Below, piece after piece: positions 36,566 to 54,759 of a stretch of DNA of 64,000 bases. This DNA is from Linum tenue (Eukaryota; Streptophyta; Magnoliopsida; Malpighiales; Linaceae): NCBI GenBank assembly GCA_946122785.1, contig CAMGYJ010000010.1, forward strand, positions 49,063,134 through 49,127,133, written 5' to 3'. Every line of letters begins with the position of its first letter. The first letter of the stretch is position 1. The notes under the pieces are model-generated. The model did not search any database. It was not told the DNA's origin and saw nothing but the letters and a program-made list of their open reading frames with translations. Both the position numbers and the translations under genes were made by a program.

Positions 36566-37497
36566 AATACCAAGGTTTTCAACTCGTCGTTTGACCTGCC
36601 AGTTGACCCGGTTTGACTCTAATATAGTGAGTGAAATGGGTCACACACACCGACAGATCGATCCACTACAAGATTACAGGGTTGTAGGTAGGGCTGGCTA
36701 TTTGGACCGGGACCGGATGAAAAACCGAAAACCGGACCGTATAACCCGGACCGGGACCGGATAGTAAACAATCCAATCTTTGGGCTTAGATTTGAGGTAA
36801 AAAACCGGATAAAGACCGGATAAGAGAGCTCAACACCCAAAACTTAAGGATAATTTGCATAAACGGTCACAAACCTTTGCACTTAGTACAAAACTTAATC
36901 AACTCCTCACCCTTTTAGGCCTTAGGCCACTCAAATTCCCACAATCTCAATATAAAATCAAGACCGAATTGGGACCGGACCGGGTCAAGACCGGACCGGA
37001 TCAAGACCGGACTGTATCCAATCCAATCTTCGGTCCTTATATTTTCAAAAAAACCGGACTGGACCGGATCAATTTGGGCCAATTTAACCGGACCGGACCG
37101 TATAGCCACCCCTAGTTGTAGGTCACACGCCATCGTTTTTCTCTTTGATTTGCAAAATATGCCTCTTTTCAGTTTTCCTCTTCGCCTAGCTTTTTAAAAA
37201 AAAAATCTAATGTGAACATTTGAATTTTTATTTTTATCTTTTGGTTTACAAAGTAAGACATTTGAGTATTGATGTTATATAAGTGTGTGTGAATTTTTAT
37301 TATATGTTGGATCCAAGTAAGACATGTTATTTTGGTGTAATGTTATATGACATTGCTCATATGTTAGATGAGATTTGATATAGTAAAAGTAATATAACGA
37401 CGTTTTTCATATATCTCAACTAAACCGGACTAACCGGTCGGACCAGTAATCCTCAACCCACTTACTCGACCGGGCCAGCGGTTCACATCCTTGGTTA
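36566..37497. mobile_element. Possible outer inverted-repeat element around MITE copy 2
   Basis: 'ttaataccaaggttttcaac' on the left and 'cacatccttggttaatg' on the right form short inverted ends. The flanking parts contain 'gacccggtttgac' and 'aaaccggactaaccgg' type sequence. The MITE at 36689 lies between them. Target duplication is ambiguous, so this is tentative. Confidence 0.3.
36689..37114. mobile_element. hAT-type MITE copy 2, 426 bp
   Basis: Ends are as in copy 1 at 27829. The 8-bp duplication GTTGTAGG is perfect (36681-36688 and 37115-37122). By eye it differs from copy 1 by two small deletions (11 and 5 bases) and about half a dozen substitutions. Confidence 0.9.
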
Positions 37498-38244
37498 ATG
37501 CTATTATATGTTTTGTTTTGTGCAAGAAGCAAGGATTAGGAAACCCTACCGTACCGACCAGTTGGACCGTAAATATCAGATATCAGACCTAAAACGGTAG
37601 GCAATTTTAGCAGTTGAAAACTGTTTATCACAATTTTAATATAAAATACCCTACCACTCATTTTCCCGATATAACCTCTAGTACGGTTTCCTGAATTTTG
37701 GCAAGAAGTGAGTGAGGTTGGATAAAATAGCTCGGGTGCCTTGAAATAAAAACAAGTTGATCCATTCAAATATGTGATGGTTACACTTTAGAGGCCCACT
37801 CCAACAGACGAGACAAGCGCATATATCGTAGCACAATTTAACGAGCAGCATCCCAAGCCCATTCAATAAACCTCGCCGGTAAGATAAGAGACCAAACGAC
37901 CTAACCAACGCAAAGTTTCGGGTACCCTGTTGTCCCTCAATCGGAAAAGAGGCTGGCTAAGACTAGAAGAAGAGGTTTGCCTAGTCCTACTTATTTCACA
38001 CAGGCCAAGGCCTCCAGGCTCCAACAAACTTGTGTTCATTGTCTCCTACACAGACCGAAAGACAACCCAAAAAGACAAAAGACCAAAAGATAAATCACAA
38101 GGCTGGCTTAAGCTTCAAACAACATGCAGTTTCTCACTCTCCCGGACCTTGACCGAAAATGCAAAGCTGCCTTCGGGTTGATATTGGCTGCTTCCACAAC
38201 CCACATTCCAACTGCTCCCTTCCTTTGAAGGATGGTGGGTGCAA
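37498..38244. other. 3' flank of the SSADH gene
   Basis: No gene is recognised. The sequence next to 38245 should include the SSADH 3' untranslated region on the minus strand. Confidence 0.4.
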
Positions 38245-46150
<7,906 letters not shown>

Positions 46151-46184
46151 TAGGATTTGTGTTGAACCCGTATAGAATATGTGT

Positions 46185-47290
46185 TTAATTAAATACTGAA
46201 TATGAGTTAACATGATAGTGAATATGAGTTTGGTTAATAATGAATATGGATGTACCTGATATTAAATGAGTTGATATATGGATGAATATAAGTTCAGCTG
46301 AAAATTGACTATACCTAGAACTGCATTCTTCCATATATAGTTTGTGATCTAACTTAATATGACCTCGAAGATGAATGAATAATGGTTCATCATTTTCAGA
46401 ATTCTGCCTCAAAGATCTTTGAATTTGAGTTGAAATTGTGAGAAATATGAGTTGACAAGGTATCAAAGATGTGAATGTAAGAATTATGAACATAATATGA
46501 GTTTCCCCTAGACGTACAACTTGATGGCATTTTAAGAGTCCTTTGTAATAACATAACAGTAAATGTGCTAACATGCTACTACTCATACTTGGAACACTGT
46601 GCTCTTGGTTGAATTCTTATCGTCACTTTGTGGCTAAAAGTCCATTTATTTTTGTTGGAATACTTGACATTATATATGAGTTGAGTAGAAACTGGATACT
46701 GAATATGACTTGAACTGACAGTGAATATAAGTTTATTTGGATTTAAATATGAGCTTACATATGGTTGAATCCGAGTTAATTTCATATTGAAACTTGTATA
46801 TAATATCAGGTTAACTCATATATAATATCAAGTTAACTCATATTCATTGTCTATTCAACTCATATTCAAAAACATGTATTATCATATTCGGTGTCAGTTG
46901 AACTCAAATATACCAATCCTCATATTCGATACTAGGTCAACTCATATTCATCCAGAAATTTACTCATACATAATACCAGGATAACTCATATCCATTCAGA
47001 TGTTAACTCATAAAATATTAGGTTAACTCATATTCAGTGTCTACGCATTCATATTCTATAACATGTATTCTCGTATTCGGTGTCAGTTGAACTCAAATAT
47101 ACCAATCCTCATATTCGATACTAGTTCAACTCATATTCATCCAGAAATTAACTCATATATATTACCAAGATAAGTCATATTCATCCAGATGTTAACTCAT
47201 AAAATATCATGTTAACTCATATTCAATGTCTACTCAATTCATGTTATATGATGTATACTCATATTCAGTGTATACTCAATTCATATCTAG
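46185..47290. repeat. Mirror-image minisatellite
   Basis: The left half (46185-46790) carries many copies of GAATATGAGTT and variants. The right half (46810-47290) carries the reverse complement, AACTCATATTC. Within the right half a longer unit of 189 bp repeats (for example 'gtgtcagttgaactcaaata' at 46891 and 47080). The orientation switch is near 46800. No coding capacity is seen. Confidence 0.7.
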
Positions 47291-47869
47291 TGATTTATTG
47301 TTGTACTTTGTCACTTATGCAAGGACTGTATACGTGTGAATATTAACACGTAAGTTGGATTTATAAAGAGAAATGATTACCCATTGATAACCATGGATAT
47401 CTAAAACACAATCGTCATTGATGATTTTGATTTTCTACTCGATTCTTGTGTATACATAAATATGTATAGAATTCGAACTATTTTAGATAGAGTGATGGAT
47501 ATGCACTATCCGTCACCAACCTCATCCGTTGTCATCCTAATCATGTTTATGTGGGTTAAAGAAAACAAATGCAGCAACGTATAGTCCAATTTTCGTTTTC
47601 TTGAGGCTACTATTCTCATTATTATTTGACATAATCAAAGTAATAAGATTTACAAAATGGAAGTTGATGCTAAGAACTTGACTTCAAAACATGTGCATAA
47701 TAGTGGTAGGGGTTTTTTCCCCTTCTAGAAACAGATGATGTCTATTACTGTAACAACCTCAATGAATGAGAGAGGAACTGTAGACGCGGTCAAATGATCA
47801 TAATCTCGAAAGACAAACTGATAGGAGGGCAGGAAGTTTGAAAGAATTTGTACATGTTTGGTATTTTTA
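47291..47869. other. No gene seen
   Basis: This is AT-rich intergenic sequence between the mirror-image repeat and the Mutator-like element. Confidence 0.4.
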
Positions 47870-48329
47870 TTTTTAATAGACAAAATACACTTGTATAGCA
47901 ATAACTTTCATATTTGTGACAAATATAGCCATAACTATCCGAAAAAACAAAATAGTCAATTCCGTCCATTTTGTTAACGGCGTAAGTTGACGGTATGATT
48001 TATCCCACCAATACACGTGGATTAACAAAAAATACAAAAAACAAAAACATAAGAGATTAAAAATCACTCAACTACCTCTCCATCTCTCTTCATCCCCTTT
48101 TTTTTTTCTCCGACTACTAGCCTTCAACGGCAGTGGACTTCTCGCTGATTTTGAAGGCTACAACCACCACATCTCCGCGAATCCGCTTTCTCCGACCTGA
48201 CAAACCTTTCCTTCATATGCTTCAGACCGTCGATAATTATGGATCTAATTCGTCACGACCGCCGCTATTCCCTTTCTTCAGCTTCTGAGAACCCAATTTC
48301 CAAACACTCCTCAAATTCCACACCTTAAG

Positions 48330-48701
48330 ATGTTGCCATGGGATGTCAACAACAATTTCTCCTCTTCCTCCTTGGGTTGTTTTGGTTTCGCTGAAAACGA
48401 CCAACAACAATCGCAATCAGTTCCCCTAGCTCAAATGAGCGAGCTAGACTCTCCCGTCAAATCTGAAACCCGAGAACTTTCGCACCATCACTCCAGCTCC
48501 TGCTCGGAAGGTGTAAGCCTCGGCGGCGGCGAGGGAGCAGCCGAGCAACGACGAACCGTCAACCCATCATATCCCAGTTGTGCTTCTCAACTTCTCTGGA
48601 AGCACAATCGATTTTGTGAAGGAGCTGGACCCCATACGCGCTTCTCTTCTTCAGGGCAACAGCGTCGTCGCCAGGCCAGACCAACGTCTTTGTTCCTTTA
48701 G
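48330..48701 (+). CDS. Open frame inside the Mutator-like element, possible captured fragment
   Basis: A 123-codon frame starts MLPWDVNNNFSSSSLGCFGF. It is Ser/Gln-rich with a Gly/Ser segment and I do not recognise it. In another frame, the next part reads VVLLNFSGSTIDFVKELDPI, which looks like protein and suggests missing introns or a frameshift. Higher GC than the rest of the element and its position between Mutator-type ends fit capture of host gene pieces. It could equally be chance coding. Expression is unknown. Confidence 0.3.
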   Translation: MLPWDVNNNFSSSSLGCFGFAENDQQQSQSVPLAQMSELDSPVKSETRELSHHHSSSCSEGVSLGGGEGAAEQRRTVNPSYPSCASQLLWKHNRFCEGAGPHTRFSSSGQQRRRQARPTSLFL

Positions 48702-48927
48702 ATTCCAGATTCGTCGGTTCTAGGTTTTATGGGCAAACTGAGTTTTTCCTTATATCTGATTCTGGGTTTCAGATAGAATCATATCAATAAAATAGGGGAA
48801 GGAGCAGAGTTCTGGCCGGATGGAGGGGTTGGTCACAGGAGGGTTGCGTCGATTGGGAGTGGTTTGTCGATCGGTATAATGGTTGAGGGATTCATCATCG
48901 AAGATGTGTAGTGATTAGCATTAAGGG

Positions 48928-49635
48928 CAGTGGCGGACCCAGGATTGTCGGAGAGGTGTGTCGCCGATAAAATAAAATAATAATAATTAAATTAAATAAA
49001 AAAATTAAGTAGAAATTTAAAAAAATTAATTCATAAAGTTCACAATGTCATATTTACAACGAATCACGATGACTTTTTATCTGCTGAAATGTCTCTAAAA
49101 TACATTAATCACTTATACTGCAAAGAAAATCTTTTTCAATATACACAACTAAACAATCATTCATAAATTGGTCACTCAACCGATTTCGAAGATCATTCTT
49201 GATTATCTTCAAAGCTAAAAATGTTTTTTCGCAGCTTGTCGTTGCAACAGGTAATGATGGGGAGTTAGTGGCCGCCTGGGCTATTGGCCATTAGGCCTGT
49301 GGGTTTTTTTTCTCTTTTAATTATAGGCTGACGCCCAACACACATCACACATGTATATTGTATGGGCTGAGAGTTTTTTTTCTTAATAGGAATTGATAGG
49401 ATTATGATTTATGAGTTATTTTAAACAAAATTAAAAAGGATTATGATTAAGATTGATTTATTCGGATAATAAATTCTTCGAGTATAATGAAGGTGTGTCG
49501 GCTATAATTATTGAAGGTGTGTCGGCTATCTCGAAATAAAAAAAATTTGTACAAAAAATATGTAGGTCCTTCACAAAATTCTCGAGCGAGGGTGTGTCGT
49601 CCGACACACCCTCCCTTGCCTTAGGTCCGCCACTG
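48928..49635. mobile_element. hAT element nested in the Mutator-like element, 708 bp
   Basis: Ends CAGTGGCGGACCCAGG and TAGGTCCGCCACTG are flanked by a perfect 8-bp duplication ATTAAGGG (48920-48927 and 49636-49643). Its right side contains a short hairpin 'ggtgtgtcgtccgacacacc'. It carries a piece of hAT transposase on the minus strand. It is a relative of the element in the SSADH intron. Confidence 0.9.
49054..49250 (-). pseudogene. hAT transposase C-terminal fragment
   Basis: The minus strand reads PVATTSCEKTFLALKIIKND then LRNRLSDQFMNDCLVVYIEK, followed by FLCSISD, a stop, and CILETFQQIKSHRDSL. This matches the C-terminal dimerisation region of plant hAT transposases of the TTF zinc-finger type, where 'ERxFSAMKxIKxxLRNxMxDxxLNDxLVxYIE' is typical. 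It is only a fragment with an in-frame stop. Confidence 0.7.
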
Positions 49636-49996
49636 ATTAAGGGTGAAGTGAAGGAGACACCTTTTCATCTCCTCTTTTTGTTTTATTTATTTTTTGGATT
49701 TTTAAATTAGTTAACTAATTTATTTTAAATTAAAATATGACATGGCACTTACGTGGCAAGTGTGTTGAGTTGTCGTTGACATGTGCGATGATTTGGCATC
49801 CTAGTCAGTAGTCAGCCTAACGTTAAACTAACTGACGAAGTTCTTAACACCATAAAAGTTTCTAATGGAAATGGCTAGATTTGTCACACGATCATCCAAT
49901 TTTTTGTTGGCTATTTTGTGTTTTCGGATAGTTATGACTATATTTTTCACAAATGTGAAAGTTATGGTTATACAAGTATATTTTGCCTTTTTAATA

Positions 49997-51312
49997 CACA
50001 TACTATTTTTTGGAATTGAGATTGGAATAGACTTTCAAGTATTATTTGATATTAGCTTGTTAATGTGCTTTTTAGGCACCAGATTTGTCTAGTTTGTTAT
50101 TATTATACTTGATATTTTTTTATTTGTTTTGCACGAGTTGGCACCACACAATTGTTTGTTTTTACTAATTTTGAGAATTGTTTATGGAGTTAGTATTTGC
50201 GTTTGTATATTTAATTTGAATTTTGAAGGAAATTAATTTGGTATTTGGTATATACAAACACAAATTTAGGGATCAGGATACCGAATTTATTTTGCGGATT
50301 GATGGGTCGTTAGGTTTTGGTAATAATTAAATTGATGTATTGTTAGCAATGTATGAATAATAGTATATATGTATATAAGAAAACTGGTGTATTGTAGTTT
50401 ACATCGTTTGGTTTATATGATAGTTGTTGTAGTATTTAAATAAATTGTATTGGTTTTTGAGTGAAATGTCATTTTTATCTTTTGTTTTGATATAAAAAAG
50501 CAACACACATAAAAAGACAGAGACATAATTGGAAGATAAAAATCCAACAATCTCACTCAAATTTTGAGATCAAACTATCACTCATTTTGAGTGATAGTTT
50601 GTGTCACATCAAACAAACAATGCATGTATTTTTGTGCAGAAAATTCAAAAAAAAAATTGCATTGTGGACAATACATTGTAACTATCCCAAGCAAACTATC
50701 ACAAAATCAAACGAACCCTGAAATTGATTTTAGAGTACTACTTATTATTCGTAATTTCAATATTTGATACTTGAATACCATACCAATTTTCATCCCTAAA
50801 TTGGATCGGAGGTACAATGTTTGTTTGACACTCTCCTTCTCATATAAACCGGACCATTAAACAACAACCGATTGAATCACCATCCTAGTTATCAATATGG
50901 GTCATTAGCTTTAAAAAAAAACATGATTCATTAGCAAAGAATTTGAAACCAAAACAAAATCATTAAGGATGAGTAAATAAATAAATCACGACCTGGCTCT
51001 GGCGGGCTAAATAAACGAAAAAAGAAGAGAAAGGTATAAACCTACGCGTCTTCCTTTGACTTCTCTCCCTGCGAAACAACATTGAGAGAAAAGTCAAATA
51101 TTTAGACCTCTGCTTCTTGGGTTCTTCCCTGTTTCCGCCACCCTATTTGATTTCTGATCATCCAAGGAACTTAGCCCTTAACCCATCCCACCGAGTTTCA
51201 AAGTTCAACCATGCCACCAATTCAAAACCTAATTAATTAAAATTAATTATGCATTTTCATGTCGTAATGTACTTATTGTAGTATATATAATTTGACAGAG
51301 AACAAAATATTA
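49997..51312. other. Intergenic region with a small hairpin
   Basis: No gene is recognised. A perfect 14-bp inverted repeat with a 3-base loop lies at 50571-50601 (CAAACTATCACTCA and its complement) and may be the core of a small MITE. Confidence 0.45.
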
Positions 51313-51406
51313 TTAATCTATTAAAACGCAAATAATTAAAAACCAAATTATTGTTCCTTACGACAAAAACGAAACCGTACGGAAAAACGGAACCCTCCTA
51401 ATTCAC

Positions 51407-51448
<42 letters not shown>

Positions 51449-51650
51449 AGGGTTACTATTCACCCGGATGTTTTCCATTAATTAATCTATTAAAACACAA
51501 GTAATCAAAAACCAAATTACTGTTCGTTACGACAAAAACGAAACAATTAAATGCCTCCTAATTCAGTACGATAAAAGGGACCCTCCTAATTCACTATATA
51601 TATATATGTGTGTGGGGTTACTGTTCACCGGATGTTTTCCACTGCAGCAG
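51313..51650. repeat. Imperfect tandem duplication, period about 169 bp, with TA runs
   Basis: Two copies each contain 'taatctattaaaac', 'aaaaaccaaatta', 'ttacgacaaaaacgaaac', 'cctcctaattcact', a TA run and 'gttact(a/g)ttcacc(c)ggatgttttcca'. The TA run of the first copy (51410-51445) is longer than that of the second (51595-51608). Confidence 0.8.
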
Positions 51651-51848
51651 ACCATACAATTTCCTGTGTGCCAATGAAGCATTGAGGGTCGATTCCTTCC
51701 TCAAATGTCCAAATCAATTCTTATATAATTTGTTTGTAAATTGAGGAAGGAATATCAAAGGTCTCATTACGTTGCTCTAATAATAAAATCAAGTTATGAA
51801 AAATAATTTGTATTATACAAAGTTTTCGAAAAGTAAGTTAGGGTTTAC

Positions 51849-53411
51849 TTATGACTCGGTATTTGCACATGTTTTCCCCTTTTGTTTCTTGATTGTTTGA
51901 GCTTGAATTACCGTGTCTTTGACCGATTTTACGCTATGTTGTGTTCCTTTGTCACATTTCAGGTCCTAGCACATAAAGTGAAGCATAGGCGCAAGTTTCA
52001 AGTCAATCAGAGATCAATTGACGATTTGGGAGAAGACACTCGGGCATGACCTGAAGAAGAATGGATTTCTACCTCACTTTATGGACAGAGAATCATGCAA
52101 GCTTGTTATGAAACGAAAGAGGACGAGACTACGAGCGTCTGGGATCAAACGGCGACTGATTCGGAGTCCGGACGAGGGAGAAACGAAGCATTAAACAGAG
52201 GCTGAGCAAGCTGCACGGGCAGACCAGGGAGGCGCACGGCCGTGCAACATATAATTCTGGCCGTGCGGGATTGTGCGTGGGCACGCACGGGATTGTGCGT
52301 GGCCACGCACGGCCGTGCAAGTGACCAGTTTGGCCGTGCGGGTTGGTGCGTGGGCACGCACGGGCACAAGTGAAATCCGCACGGCCGTGCAAGGTGCAAT
52401 CCTGGCCGTGCGAGTTGGTTGAGGTTCGACTTAATGAAACGGCGCGTTTTGAGGTGCACGGCCAGAATGGTGATGTGCATGGCCGTGCACCCTGGCCGTG
52501 CGAGTCGGGAATTGTTGTTTAAAACCCGATTTTCAGCGAAAGGAAGGGAGGAGAGCTGGGTTTTGGATCCCAAACACCCAAGGGACGAACCCTAGAGAGA
52601 GAGAGTGACTTGGGAACATTCTTTGAGCTATTTTGGAGGATTTCTTCACCATTGGAGCTCGGGAATCAAGCTTGGAGATGGAGATTGAAGATCTAGATCA
52701 GATTTCTGCAGTCTCTCTCTTCTCTATGGAGTAACTTCCCTTCACTTAGGTTTTGAGGAACCCTAGTTCCATGAGTTAGGATCTTTCTTGTATGAAGTTT
52801 TGGATGCTATACTGTTTGATTATAATCGATTGAGGCATGATTTATTGAGTCAATTGGATCTTGATCAAATTCTCTTGATTTCTGCTTTAACCTATGATAG
52901 CTAGAATCTGATTAGGTTAAGAGAGCTTCCTTGATTGATAGTAGTGAATTGGTTGTGCGAGAGTCAATCAATTCACTGCTTTGTACTGGAACTCATTCCA
53001 GTAGTGGAGATCTGTGTGAATCGCCTTAGCAGTCTATCCCGGTGAAGGCTAGTCACCTGCCGGGTATTCTGTCTGAGAGGGCTTGGTCAGCTTAAGAGAT
53101 TCCAAGCTAATTTAGGATCTTCCGCAGTTTAATCAACAGTAGATCAACCAAAGGTAATTGCAACTTGGACCTAATTGAGGAGCTAGGGGGAATCATACCT
53201 AAGTGAGTTCCCAACTTGTAATTAGTAGAGTAGTTAGTAGAGTAGTTTAGTAAATCAATCCTTAATCTAGTTTGCTAGATAATGAACTGAAGCTGAGTAA
53301 TAGTAACTCTAGAGACCCGTGGATTCGATATTTATTACTTGTGCCACTATACTGCAGTCCCTTTCATTGGTTACACTTGGCCATTGTTAGGTGTTGTGTT
53401 TTAGCGTGTCA
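51849..53411 (+). mobile_element. Solo LTR (Athila/Tat-type) with perfect 5-bp duplication
   Basis: The LTR begins TTATGACTCGGTATTTGCAC (first G of TG mutated) and ends TTAGCGTGTCA. It is flanked by TTTAC at 51844-51848 and 53412-53416. It aligns with the LTRs at 6288 and 7975. At 52200-52500 it has an array of palindromes: GCACGGCCGTGC at 52234, 52307 and 52379, and a 16-bp palindrome at 52295-52310. Confidence 0.85.
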
Positions 53412-53714
53412 TTTACATAACAAGATACGTAATGTAAGTTAGGTTTTACATAACAAAATAATCAAATTACAATTTTTCACGAATTGATTTTATTATTAGA
53501 CCATACATTACGGAGTACTTACGTAACATCATTCAATAAAACTAGTTTCTTTTCCTAATTTGATTTTATTATTAGAACACACATTACAGAGTATTAACGT
53601 AACAACGTTCAATAAAAATTACACAAACGAAAAATATATTTTATACATATTAGGAAAGTTTAATTATTTTTTATGTATCAACTAAGTAAAACATACTACA
53701 TAAGTTTATGTTAT

Positions 53715-53865
53715 GATTAAGACACAACATAAAGCTTATGGAGAGAAAATAATGTCTTATGTCCCAACTAAACAAACATATAATGCAATGATTAAGACAC
53801 AACATAAAACTTATGGAGAGAAAATAATGTCTTATGTCCCAACTAAACAAACATATAATGCAAGA
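53715..53865. repeat. Two-copy tandem repeat, 75 bp
   Basis: Two nearly identical units follow each other, each with 'gattaagacacaacataaa' and 'cttatgtcccaactaaacaa'. A minus-strand open frame here (53671-53901) repeats itself for this reason and is not a gene. Confidence 0.85.
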
Positions 53866-54246
53866 CTTCCTTAATATAAGTTTGAACGAAAATTCATGCA
53901 TTATGACCTAAACCGTTGACCATTCATCGGTTTGCATTACATAAAGACTTTGCGACATCGATTATTTTTTACATAACAGTTTAGTTAATGTGATACTTTT
54001 CATAATTGAAATTCCTTTATTATTATCTGCATTTTCACCATCTCATCATTTGCGTAAACTTGCATAAGGTAAAATCACTTTTGCATAATAGTTTAATCAA
54101 ATGTGATACTTGATTTTACGATTCATTCACAAATTAGAAAATATTTACGTAACACTATTCTATAATATTTACGTAAATTATATTTATTACGTAAGGTTCA
54201 TGAAGAGATATTTAACTTTTTATGTATTAAATAAAAAACATATTAC

Positions 54247-54544
54247 GTAAATCTTCTATAGTAATTAAGATACTAGGTAAAGCATATAAAAGATATCTTA
54301 TTCAAACTATTTTTAAATTATTTGATTTCAACTAAAACATTAAACGAGTAAAAGAAATTACAAATAAAATTAGTTTCTTACCGCGACAAAGTGCGGTAAA
54401 TCTTCTATAGTAATTAAGATACTAGGTAAAGCATATAAAAGATATCTTATTCAAACTATTTTTAAATTATTTGATTTCAACTAAAACATTAAACGAGTAA
54501 AAGAAATTACAAATAAAATTAGTTTCTTACCGCGACAAAGTGCG
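54247..54544. repeat. Perfect 149-bp tandem duplication upstream of ALIS
   Basis: Copies at 54247-54395 and 54396-54544 look identical base for base. Both end in 'ttaccgcgacaaagtgcg'. The second copy stops about 215 bp before the ALIS start codon, so the duplication probably lies in the promoter. Confidence 0.9.
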
Positions 54545-54759
54545 GGCCAAAAAATTAGTAAACAATAATAGAACAATCCAATCCCCCCTTCTTTCCTTCC
54601 CTCGTTTATTCATCATCGCCTTCGGCTCGTCCATCTTTCTTATTCGAAGTTCCACCCAAACCCCCACCCCCAAATACGTGTAGAAAGACAGAATCGCTTA
54701 GTGATCTCCACCGCCGGCGGCCCCCCACACTTGGTCTGCTCCCCCGCCGTCCCCGTCTG

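Larger units (their letters stand above)
47879..49987. mobile_element. Mutator-like element with perfect 9-bp duplication, possible Pack-MULE
   Basis: Long terminal inverted repeats of about 82 bp (47879-47960 and 49906-49987) start GACAAAATACACTTGTATA and GGCAAAATATACTTGTATA and stay similar through 'actatccgaaaa'. Both sides are flanked by TTTTTAATA (47870-47878 and 49988-49996), a perfect 9-bp duplication, which is diagnostic of Mutator-like elements. No MURA transposase is seen. The left inner part (about 48110-48910) is GC-richer with a 123-codon open frame and looks like foreign sequence. A younger hAT element sits on the right side. Confidence 0.88.

Noticed and set aside
36681..37122. 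Clustered GGTCC/CCGGACC palindromes as regulatory sites
   Set aside because: They are subterminal repeats of a hAT MITE, shared with the copy at 27829.
53671..53901. Frame with two identical 30-residue blocks
   Set aside because: This is explained by the 75-bp DNA tandem duplication.
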